Assembly: GCA_964554015.1 (NCBI GenBank)
Contig: CAZKMO010000169.1
Coordinates: 1-6,787, forward strand
DNA: 6,787 nucleotides
Direction of reading: 5' to 3'
From: CAYUAG01 sp964554015
GTDB lineage: Bacteria; Zhuqueibacterota; QNDG01; CAYUAG01
Part shown: piece by piece, positions 1-5,800 of the stretch
Numbering within the stretch: the first letter of the stretch is position 1
Layout: every line of letters starts with the position of its first letter
Position numbers and translations under genes: made by a program
Notes under the pieces: generated by a model
Seen by the model: only the letters and a program-made list of their open reading frames with translations
What the model was told of the DNA's origin: nothing
The model's database searches: none

Positions 1-381
1 GGGGCCACCCTGGGAGAAGATAAATTCTATAAAATGGTTTTAAATCACCGCAATAATCTTTTAATGATTTTACGAAACTATTCAGTTATAACCTTATTGT
101 GGCTGCTTCCTCTGCGGTTCGGGTTAGAGATATTTACCATTATTGGATTTTTCCTTAAATTTCAACCTAAACGATCTATAGCGGTAATTGTCGGACTCTG
201 GGGAGTACTGGTATATTTTAAAACCGTATTACAAGGGAGAAAATTGGTAAAATCAATTCGAATGTTAAATGATGACCGTATTTTTAAAAAAATGTATCGG
301 GGAAGTATTGCTATTAATTACTTTATTAATAAAATTACGACAGCAAAAGAATTATATGCAAAAGTAGGAAGAAGTGATTAG
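1..381 (+). CDS. GT2 family glycosyltransferase, C-terminal part (5' truncated by window edge)
   Basis: The reading frame is open from the first base, so the ATG at 34 is probably internal and the real start lies upstream. The visible 126 residues begin with a G-A-T-L-G motif followed by a Lys and then an H-R-N-N stretch. This is the typical end of a rhamnosyltransferase-like GT2 domain, where a conserved Gly/Ser-x-Thr loop precedes an R-N motif near the membrane. Two hydrophobic segments follow (about residues 30-54 and 60-80, counted from the window start), then a basic amphipathic tail. The protein would transfer a sugar from a nucleotide donor at the inner face of the cytoplasmic membrane; donor and acceptor cannot be read. 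The catalytic DxD region is outside the window. Its stop codon overlaps the next gene by 8 bp, which suggests coupled translation. I am fairly sure of the family and unsure of the substrate. Confidence 0.72.
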   Translation, partial: GATLGEDKFYKMVLNHRNNLLMILRNYSVITLLWLLPLRFGLEIFTIIGFFLKFQPKRSIAVIVGLWGVLVYFKTVLQGRKLVKSIRMLNDDRIFKKMYRGSIAINYFINKITTAKELYAKVGRSD

Positions 382-1336
382 AAAAAATTTAAATATTATC
401 CTTAAACTTCTTATCAGTTTTATCCTTATTATTTTTCTTATCAGGCGTATTGGTATTTCCAGTATCATGGAAGAGATAAGTTCGGTTTCAGTAGGGTGGA
501 TTCTTATTGCCTTGGGCATTTTTGTAATCAGTCATTTCATCGGTAGTTATCAATGGTGGTTGTTGCTGCGGACTGATAAAATAAAAATTCATTTATCAAG
601 GGCGATTGGTTTTTATTTCGTAGGGCTATTTTTTAATAATTTTTTGCCCAGCAGTCTGGGCGGAGATTTATTCAGAATGTTTGATATACATAAATTTTCC
701 CGGAATGATACTAGTGCTGTATCCAGTGTAATTATTGATAGATTCATGGGTTTTTTTGTGTTATCCTGTTTTGCGGTTTTAGCCTTTCCGGTAATTTTGC
801 TGGAAAATGCATTTAATCAAAAATATTTAATTTTTTTTATAATTTTCATTACTGCCTGGATTTTTACCTTTTTTTTATTTTTTAATAAAAAATTTGCCCA
901 GCCCTTTGCCTGGGTGTATGAAAAATTGACACCTGAAGGAATTCATTTAAAAACCAGGCAAGTATACCGAAAGATACATAATTTTGGACGATCACGGTCT
1001 TTGTTTTTAAAACTCATTTTACTTTCTCTAGTTATACAGTCACTGAGAATAAGCATGCACTATATGGTAGCAAGATCACTGGGGGTAGAAATTTCTTATA
1101 TATATTTCTTTTTTATCATACCATTTATCGCCCTCGCTTCAAGCTTGCCCATTAGTGTAGGAGGAATTGGTATCCGAGAATCTGTGGGAATGATTCTTTT
1201 CAGCACCTTAGCAGGTATCCAAAATGATATTGCCGTATCAATTGAATTTTTAGCATATTTAGTAGCGATATTTTCAAGTTTGCCTGGAGGAATTATTTTT
1301 ATTATTCGGAAGAAATTAATATCCTCCAAAAACTAA
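374..1336 (+). CDS. Lysylphosphatidylglycerol synthase TM-region / UPF0104 (AglD-like) flippase-type membrane protein
   Basis: This 320-residue integral membrane protein has about seven to eight hydrophobic segments (around 8-23, 40-60, 77-92, 117-142, 150-171, 211-225, 241-259, 288-311). It carries the two hallmarks of the LPG synthase TM / UPF0104 family: a G-L-F-F-N-N-F-L-P-S-S-L-G-G-D segment (84-98) with a following I-D-R-F-M-G (121-126), and L-P-I-S-V-G-G-I-G-I-R-E (258-269). It has no C-terminal aminoacyl-transferase domain, so it is the stand-alone membrane form. Members are often found in polysaccharide or glycolipid clusters and are thought to move or modify lipid-linked substrates; the exact activity is not established. 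The start is GTG at 374, inside the end of the previous gene, with a weak AGGAAG (366-371) very close upstream. The next in-frame Met (residue 32) would remove the first membrane segment, so I prefer the GTG. Neighbouring glycosyltransferases support a role in surface glycan or glycolipid assembly. Confidence 0.85.
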   Translation: MIRKNLNIILKLLISFILIIFLIRRIGISSIMEEISSVSVGWILIALGIFVISHFIGSYQWWLLLRTDKIKIHLSRAIGFYFVGLFFNNFLPSSLGGDLFRMFDIHKFSRNDTSAVSSVIIDRFMGFFVLSCFAVLAFPVILLENAFNQKYLIFFIIFITAWIFTFFLFFNKKFAQPFAWVYEKLTPEGIHLKTRQVYRKIHNFGRSRSLFLKLILLSLVIQSLRISMHYMVARSLGVEISYIYFFFIIPFIALASSLPISVGGIGIRESVGMILFSTLAGIQNDIAVSIEFLAYLVAIFSSLPGGIIFIIRKKLISSKN

Positions 1337-1345
1337 TTTTCCATA

Positions 1346-1351
1346 AAGGAG
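1346..1351 (+). promoter_or_regulatory. Ribosome binding site of the DUF4837-like gene
   Basis: AAGGAG lies six bases before the ATG at 1358, inside the 21-bp gap after the flippase-like gene. It fixes the start of that gene and shows that this organism uses canonical Shine-Dalgarno sequences, unlike most Bacteroidota. Confidence 0.8.
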
Positions 1352-1357
1352 ATTTTT

Positions 1358-2431
1358 ATGTACAAAAAAATAATTTTTATCACTGGCGTAATGATTATTT
1401 TGTTTATATCGATTTTACTGATACAGAGTAATGGGAATGTTCCTTCTTTTTTAGTTTCCTGTTCCATGACCCCCAATAGCTGGTGGAATGAGGGAACCAT
1501 TGGAGTAATGGCCGATTCTTCAGATTGGATGAGAATTCAAAAAGATCTGGAAGATGTTTTTGTTCGTATCATACGTACCCCTGAGTCAGAATCCACTTTT
1601 AGGTTAAAGCATGTCCTTAGGGAAAATTTTGAATTATATACAAGATTCAGATATTTAATTATTGCTTCTACCATGAACTCAACCGGGAAAATCGGGCAGA
1701 TTGTCCGGGAACAATTACAGGATTCCTTGATTCGAAAAGGTGTACTGGAAGGAGAATATTACATATTTCCTCTGCGGAATCAATGGGCCAAAGATCAATT
1801 AATAGCTGTGCTGGTTGCCAAAGATATCCCTACTCTTCAGGAGAAAATATACCTAAACCGTGAATTTATCTATAATATTTTCCGAACCGATTACCAGGAA
1901 TTTATTCATTTTACCATAGAAGGAAACAGAGCAAATCACCAACTGCAAGAAGAGTTAAGGGATAAATACGAGTGGTCTTTATTACTGCAAAGGGATTATT
2001 TTGTGGTACAGGAATATCCCGGGCAGGGATTTGTCTGGTTCAGACGTTTAGTTCCGGAACGATGGATTTTTGTACGATGGATAGAGGGGGGTGATTTAGC
2101 CATGCTCAGACCTGAATGGATAGTTAGGGAAAGAAACCGTATTGGAGCAAAATTTTATGGCGGAGATACTGTTGTAAATAAATATTTATTTTCTAAACAA
2201 GGAAAATTTTTAGGGAGAGAGGCCCAAATAACCAGAGGTCTTTGGGAAAATAATCCTAAAATAAAAGGGGGTCCTTTTGAAAATTATACTTTTTATGATC
2301 CCCTTACCCGCCGGGTTTATATGATCGATTTAGCTATGTATGCTCCTCAAAAGGATAAATTACCATATTTACATCGCATGGAAGTTATTGCCGAAACCTT
2401 TAGAACTATTTTTGATAAAGAGGAGGAATAA
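1358..2431 (+). CDS. DUF4837-like protein, probably exported or membrane-anchored (possible lipoprotein)
   Basis: The 357-residue product has a hydrophobic segment at 5-23 and then a soluble domain. The domain resembles DUF4837: an early T-I-G-V (47-50), a central N-Q-W-A-K-D-Q region (141-147), F-V-W-F-R-R (225-230), and a late R-G-L-W-E (293-297) plus G-G-P-F (304-307), ending in a Y-A-P-Q-K-D-K segment (328-334). I recognise this pattern from memory of the family; no function is known to me. A lipobox-like L-V-S-C ends at Cys35, but it sits 11 residues after the hydrophobic core, so it could be a lipoprotein, a signal-anchored protein, or a protein cut elsewhere. Either way the main domain should face the periplasm. 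The ATG at 1358 has a good AAGGAG. The gene ends with three Glu codons containing the ribosome binding site of purE, and its stop abuts the purE start. The context suggests an envelope role, but that is inference. Confidence 0.75.
   Translation: MYKKIIFITGVMIILFISILLIQSNGNVPSFLVSCSMTPNSWWNEGTIGVMADSSDWMRIQKDLEDVFVRIIRTPESESTFRLKHVLRENFELYTRFRYLIIASTMNSTGKIGQIVREQLQDSLIRKGVLEGEYYIFPLRNQWAKDQLIAVLVAKDIPTLQEKIYLNREFIYNIFRTDYQEFIHFTIEGNRANHQLQEELRDKYEWSLLLQRDYFVVQEYPGQGFVWFRRLVPERWIFVRWIEGGDLAMLRPEWIVRERNRIGAKFYGGDTVVNKYLFSKQGKFLGREAQITRGLWENNPKIKGGPFENYTFYDPLTRRVYMIDLAMYAPQKDKLPYLHRMEVIAETFRTIFDKEEE
2421..2426 (+). promoter_or_regulatory. Ribosome binding site of purE embedded in the upstream gene
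   Basis: A consensus AGGAGG lies five bases before the purE ATG (2432). It is built from the last Glu codons of the upstream gene, whose TAA occupies 2429-2431. This tight arrangement indicates co-transcription and probably coupled translation. Confidence 0.8.
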
Positions 2432-2902
2432 ATGGCAACCAAACAAGTAGCAGTGCTCATGGGAAGTGATTTGGATAAAAAAGTAATGGAAGGATGCTTA
2501 GAGTATTTGGACTATTTTGGAATATCTTATGAAACAAAAATTTTATCCGCTCATCGCCAACCTCAGGAGCTGGATGCTTATATTAAAGAACTTGAATCCA
2601 AAGGTACAGAGGTAGTTATTGCCGGAGCCGGAATGGCAGCAGCTTTACCAGGAGTGATTGCTTCCCAAACAACTATACCCGTTATTGGAGTTCCTCTTGA
2701 TAGTTCTCCTTTATCAGGCCTTGATGCTCTTTATTCCATGGTTCAGATGCCTCCTGGAATACCAGTTGCGACAGTTGCTATTGGATCTGCAGGAGCAAAA
2801 AATGCGGCTGTGCTGGCTCTGCAAATACTGGCTCTTAAAAATACTAATTTGAAAGATACCTTAATTCAATTTCGGGCAAAGGGCGGTAAATTAACAAAAT
2901 AA
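2432..2902 (+). CDS. purE: N5-carboxyaminoimidazole ribonucleotide mutase (class I PurE)
   Basis: PurE interconverts N5-CAIR and CAIR in de novo purine synthesis in the cytosol. The 156-residue length is right for the bacterial enzyme. Visible features are the phosphate/ribose loop V-L-M-G-S-D-L-D (8-15), the catalytic S-A-H-R (39-42, His41 matching E. coli His45), the A-G-A-G loop (64-67), V-P-L-D-S-S-P-L-S-G-L-D (87-98), and V-Q-M-P-P-G-I-P-V-A-T (104-114). The last two are class I signatures rather than the class II (AIR carboxylase) type. Two positions differ from the usual pattern: Leu14 replaces the second Ser of G-S-x-S-D, and Ala71 replaces the His of A-A-H-L-P-G (E. coli His75). The rest of the active site looks intact, so I expect an active enzyme. 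No purK or other purine gene is adjacent in the window; class I PurE normally needs PurK to make N5-CAIR, so purK should be elsewhere. The gene starts directly after the upstream stop. Confidence 0.95.
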   Translation: MATKQVAVLMGSDLDKKVMEGCLEYLDYFGISYETKILSAHRQPQELDAYIKELESKGTEVVIAGAGMAAALPGVIASQTTIPVIGVPLDSSPLSGLDALYSMVQMPPGIPVATVAIGSAGAKNAAVLALQILALKNTNLKDTLIQFRAKGGKLTK

Positions 2903-2952
2903 AATAATGTATCATTTATTTCAGGATTCGGATTCTGTAGGAGAAATTTTTC
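2903..2952. other. 50-bp intergenic gap, largest in the window
   Basis: The gap between purE and the Dpm1-like gene is AT-rich and holds a tandem hexamer GGATTC-GGATTC (2924-2935) followed by the ribosome binding site TAGGAGA (2938-2944), which lies eight bases before the ATG at 2953. I see no stem-loop with a T-run and no paired -35/-10 boxes. It is most likely an untranslated spacer within the operon. Confidence 0.5.
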
Positions 2953-3702
2953 ATGAATGAAGCAGTAAAAAAACATGAGAAAAATAAAAAGATTTTGGTA
3001 ATTGTCCCTACCTATAATGAAGCTTATAATATTAAAAAGTTAATACCAGAGATATTAAAACAGCATCCCGGTATAGAAATTCTGGTTATCGACGATAACT
3101 CTTCGGATGGAACTGCCTCGGTAGTAAAAGAAATAATGAAGATAAATAATTCTATATATATAATAGAACGCCCTTCTAAAATGGGATTAGGGACAGCTTA
3201 TGTGGAAGGATTTCGTTTTGCCCTGAAACACAGCTATGATTTGATTTTTGAGATGGATGCGGATTTTTCTCATGATCCTAGGGCTATACCAGAATTTTTA
3301 ACTGCAATTGAAAAAAATGATTTGGTAATTGGTTCTCGGTATGTGAGGGGAGTTAATGTTATAAACTGGCCTTTATCCCGGCTTTTTTTATCCTGGTTTG
3401 CCAACCTGTATACCAGAATTATAACCGGTCTTCCGATTAAAGATTCCACTAGTGGATTTAAATGTTTCAGACGCAGAGTTCTGGAGGCAATAAATTTAGA
3501 TGCCATAAATTCGGATGGATACAGCTTTCAGATTGAGATGCATTTTAAAACCTGGAAAAAAGGATTTAAAATTATGGAGATACCTATTATATTTACCGAC
3601 CGTTATCATGGAGAATCAAAAATGAGTTCAGGGGTAATCCGGGAAGCAATTTTTATGGTATGGAAATTAAGATTCTTAAGTATAATGGGAAAACTTGACT
3701 AA
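2953..3702 (+). CDS. Polyprenol-phosphate mannose (or other hexose) synthase, Dpm1-like GT2
   Basis: The 249-residue GT2 enzyme should transfer a sugar, classically mannose from GDP-mannose, to polyprenyl phosphate on the cytosolic membrane face. The resulting lipid-linked sugar is a donor for GT-C transferases outside the membrane. Motifs are I-V-P-T-Y-N-E (17-23), V-I-D-D-N-S-S-D-G-T (45-54), the metal-binding D-A-D (102-104), I-G-S-R-Y-V-R-G (126-133), D-S-T-S-G-F-K (164-170), and the family-typical R-Y-H-G-E-S-K-M-S (217-225). The length and these motifs fit the short DPM1 type. It lacks the C-terminal two-helix anchor of GtrB/ArnC-type enzymes and the Ppm1 acyltransferase fusion, so membrane association would be peripheral or through a partner. 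The ATG has TAGGAGA upstream. The stop TAA shares its last base with the next start (TAATG), tying it to the large fusion gene. The sugar cannot be decided from sequence; mannose is the default guess. Confidence 0.88.
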   Translation: MNEAVKKHEKNKKILVIVPTYNEAYNIKKLIPEILKQHPGIEILVIDDNSSDGTASVVKEIMKINNSIYIIERPSKMGLGTAYVEGFRFALKHSYDLIFEMDADFSHDPRAIPEFLTAIEKNDLVIGSRYVRGVNVINWPLSRLFLSWFANLYTRIITGLPIKDSTSGFKCFRRRVLEAINLDAINSDGYSFQIEMHFKTWKKGFKIMEIPIIFTDRYHGESKMSSGVIREAIFMVWKLRFLSIMGKLD

Positions 3703-5777
3703 TGGTGGAACTGTCGGTTATAATTGTCAACTATAATGTCAGACAGCTTCTGGAGCAGGCCTTGATTTCCCTTCAAAAAGCAGTAAAGGGAATTCCACAC
3801 GAAATTTTTGTGATTGACAATAATTCCAGTGATGGAAGTGATGTAATGGTGAGGAAGAAATTCTCCCAGGTTACTTTACTTGCTAATGATGAAAATTTGG
3901 GATTTTCCAAGGCCAATAACCAGGCACTTAAATTAGCACAGGGTAAATATATTTGCTTGTTAAATCCCGATACTATTGTTCAGGGAGATACCTTTTCGAT
4001 CTGCCTGGAATATCTAAGAAATCATGAACAAGTGGGAGCTTTAGGATGTAAAATAATAAATCCTGATGGTAGCTTACAACTTGCTTGCAGACGCAGTTTT
4101 CCTACTCCCTGGGTGGCTTTTAGTAAAATAGTCGGATTAAGTAAATTATTTCCCCAGAGTAAATTATTTGGTAAGTATAATCTTTCCTATTGCGATCCGG
4201 ATAAAACCATAGAAGTTGATGCAATTTCCGGCTCATTCATGATGGTACGAAAAAAAACCATAAATCAGGTAGGCTTACTGGATGAATCCTTTTTCTTATT
4301 TGGTGAGGATCTTGACTGGTGTTATCGGATAAAGCAGCAAGGATGGAAAATAGTATATTTGCCTACCACTAAAATTATTCATTATAAAGGAAGCAGTACC
4401 AAAGAAGCTGCTTTTGACAGTATAAAAGTCTTTTATCAGGCTATGCAGATATTTGTCAAAAAACATTCTTATAAAGGTTTTTCCGTTGTTCCCAGCTGGA
4501 TATTGCTAATAGGTATCTGGTTCCGGGGTGGATTTTCTTTTTTGATGAAATTAGTAAAGATGATGTCAGTTCCTTTTATAGACTTGCTGTTCATTCAGGT
4601 ATCACTGTTATTGTCAATAATTATTAAATTTAATGATTTTCAGGTATGGTTTTCCTATGCTTTTATAAATAGTATCTATTCAGTAGTGTGGCTGCTTTCT
4701 TTTTTATCGGTTGGATTATATTCCCGTAAAATTGAAAATTTTTTCAAGGCTTTGGAAGGAGTTATGGCAGGTTTTGTTATTAATGCTTCCATTACTTTTT
4801 TTCTTCCTCAGTATGCTTTTTCCCGGCAGGTATTTATTGTAGCGGCTTTATTCAATGCAATTTTTATCCCAGGCTGGCGAATATTATTGTTTATAGCAAC
4901 CAGTTCTTCTCAAAACAGATTCTTTAATTTTATCAGTAGTTATATGTTTCAGAAAAGAGTATTAATAGTAGGTACTGATTCCTTAGCTGAAATGATTATG
5001 AGAAGCATAGCTAATAGATCTACCCAGAAATATTATGTTATTGGATTTATCGCCTCAGGTAAAAATGCTTTATTAAAATCAGAAATTGCCGGAAAACCTA
5101 TTCTGGGGACCCTGAGAGATTTAAAAAGATTGGTTATTGCCCATAAAATTAATGAGGTGATTTTTTCTCCTGATTCTATAGAAAACAAACAATTATTAAA
5201 TATTATCGTTGACACTAAGCAACTAAATATCGATTTTAAAATTGTTCCCGAAAGTGATGAAATGATTCTTGCCAATACCGAAATGGAAAATTTTGATGAT
5301 ATCCCTTTAGTTGAGTTTAATTATAAAATTTATAGAATTTCCAATCTAATACTGAAAAGAGCTTTTGATATAATGACCAGTTTTGTCTTTTTCCCTTTAT
5401 TAATTCCTTTTTTTTTGTATATTCTTATGTCAACAAAATACAGAATCAAACAATTTGTAATCTCTAATGGAATGGGAGGCAGAGAGAAAATATTTGTTGT
5501 ATGCAAAAAGGGAAAAAGAATTTTACAAAATCTGGGTCTGGTAACACTTTTAATTGAGGTAATGAGAGGAAAACTGACCTTGGTGGGAACCCAAATAAGT
5601 TTTTATACTGCTGAGATGGAAGAGTATGGATTCAAACCTGGTGTGACCAGTATTATCAAATTGTATAGTAACAAATCAGACCAGGAAAAATTCAGATTAA
5701 ATGAGTTTTATTTGAGAAATTATACTTTTTTATTAGATTTAGAAATATTATTTAAATCAATATTCAAAAAATTATAA
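3702..5777 (+). CDS. Fusion protein: GT2 glycosyltransferase plus degenerate WbaP/CpsE-type sugar-phosphate transferase module
   Basis: The 691-residue protein has four parts. Residues 1 to about 255 are a rhamnosyltransferase-like GT2 domain with V-I-I-V-N-Y-N (6-12), V-I-D-N-N-S-S-D-G-S (37-46), the N-P-D metal site (88-90), G-S-F-M-M-V-R-K (177-184), F-G-E-D-L-D-W (200-206) and a late H-Y-K-G (227-230). Residues about 262-400 are hydrophobic, with some four to five membrane segments. Residues 418-540 form a Rossmann-like domain (CoA_binding_3 type), R-V-L-I-V-G-T-D-S (419-427) with G-K-P-I-L-G-T (464-470). Residues 546-691 resemble the bacterial sugar transferase domain: L-K-R-A-F-D-I (551-557), a hydrophobic stretch (560-576), R-G-K-L-T-L-V-G (622-629), F-K-P-G-V-T-S (644-650), then an F-Y-L-R-N-Y segment. 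The catalytic D-E-L-P-Q block and the K-F-R-S-M and G-P-R-P motifs are missing, so this half is probably not catalytic. There are no internal stops or frameshifts. The ATG overlaps the previous stop by one base and has only a weak GGGA upstream, suggesting reinitiation. The GT2 half should be active; the rest may anchor or scaffold it. Confidence 0.85.
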   Translation: MVELSVIIVNYNVRQLLEQALISLQKAVKGIPHEIFVIDNNSSDGSDVMVRKKFSQVTLLANDENLGFSKANNQALKLAQGKYICLLNPDTIVQGDTFSICLEYLRNHEQVGALGCKIINPDGSLQLACRRSFPTPWVAFSKIVGLSKLFPQSKLFGKYNLSYCDPDKTIEVDAISGSFMMVRKKTINQVGLLDESFFLFGEDLDWCYRIKQQGWKIVYLPTTKIIHYKGSSTKEAAFDSIKVFYQAMQIFVKKHSYKGFSVVPSWILLIGIWFRGGFSFLMKLVKMMSVPFIDLLFIQVSLLLSIIIKFNDFQVWFSYAFINSIYSVVWLLSFLSVGLYSRKIENFFKALEGVMAGFVINASITFFLPQYAFSRQVFIVAALFNAIFIPGWRILLFIATSSSQNRFFNFISSYMFQKRVLIVGTDSLAEMIMRSIANRSTQKYYVIGFIASGKNALLKSEIAGKPILGTLRDLKRLVIAHKINEVIFSPDSIENKQLLNIIVDTKQLNIDFKIVPESDEMILANTEMENFDDIPLVEFNYKIYRISNLILKRAFDIMTSFVFFPLLIPFFLYILMSTKYRIKQFVISNGMGGREKIFVVCKKGKRILQNLGLVTLLIEVMRGKLTLVGTQISFYTAEMEEYGFKPGVTSIIKLYSNKSDQEKFRLNEFYLRNYTFLLDLEILFKSIFKKL
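5337..5774 (+). other. Degenerate phosphoglycosyl transferase domain inside the fusion
   Basis: Residues 546-691 align by eye with monotopic phosphoglycosyl transferases such as the WbaP/CpsE C-terminus. Retained are the K-R-x-F-D entry motif, the membrane-inserting hydrophobic stretch, the R-G-x-x-x-L-V-G turn and the K-P-G-V-T/S step. In the active family, L-D-E-L-P-Q-L lies just before the R-G-D-M-S-L-V-G-P-R-P block; here that place reads L-G-L-V-T-L-L (611-617), with no Asp-Glu. K-F-R-S-M is replaced by C-K-K-G-K (601-605). The spacer between these two motifs, usually several tens of residues, is reduced to about six. The reading frame stays clean, which argues for selection on a non-catalytic role over recent decay. 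Confidence 0.7.
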
Positions 5778-5800
5778 GGGCTGTACTATGGGGAGAATTT

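Noticed and set aside
1096..1329. Minus-strand open frame inside the flippase-like gene
   Set aside because: It is covered by a clearly coding membrane-protein region with family motifs, has no plausible ribosome binding context and looks like a shadow.
1324..1351. Possible pairing of CTCC (1324-1327) with GGAG (1348-1351) that would hide a ribosome binding site
   Set aside because: There are only four base pairs across a 20-base loop, too weak to call a regulatory hairpin.
2658..2852. 64-codon Leu-rich open frame on the plus strand inside purE
   Set aside because: It is an out-of-frame reading of a highly conserved PurE segment; the Leu richness comes from frame-shifted Ala/Val/Ile codons.
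2910..2915. TATCAT as a possible -10 promoter box in the 50-bp gap
   Set aside because: No matching -35 box lies at the right distance, and such hexamers are common by chance in AT-rich DNA.
2924..2935. Tandem GGATTC repeat as a possible operator or repeat element
   Set aside because: There are only two copies of a hexamer with no symmetry and no further copy noticed nearby; it is consistent with chance.
3270..3506. Minus-strand open frame inside the Dpm1-like gene
   Set aside because: It is antisense to conserved GT2 motifs and shows no recognisable protein features.
5033..5275. Minus-strand open frame inside the Rossmann-like region of the fusion
   Set aside because: It is antisense to a region with clear domain similarity and has no independent support.
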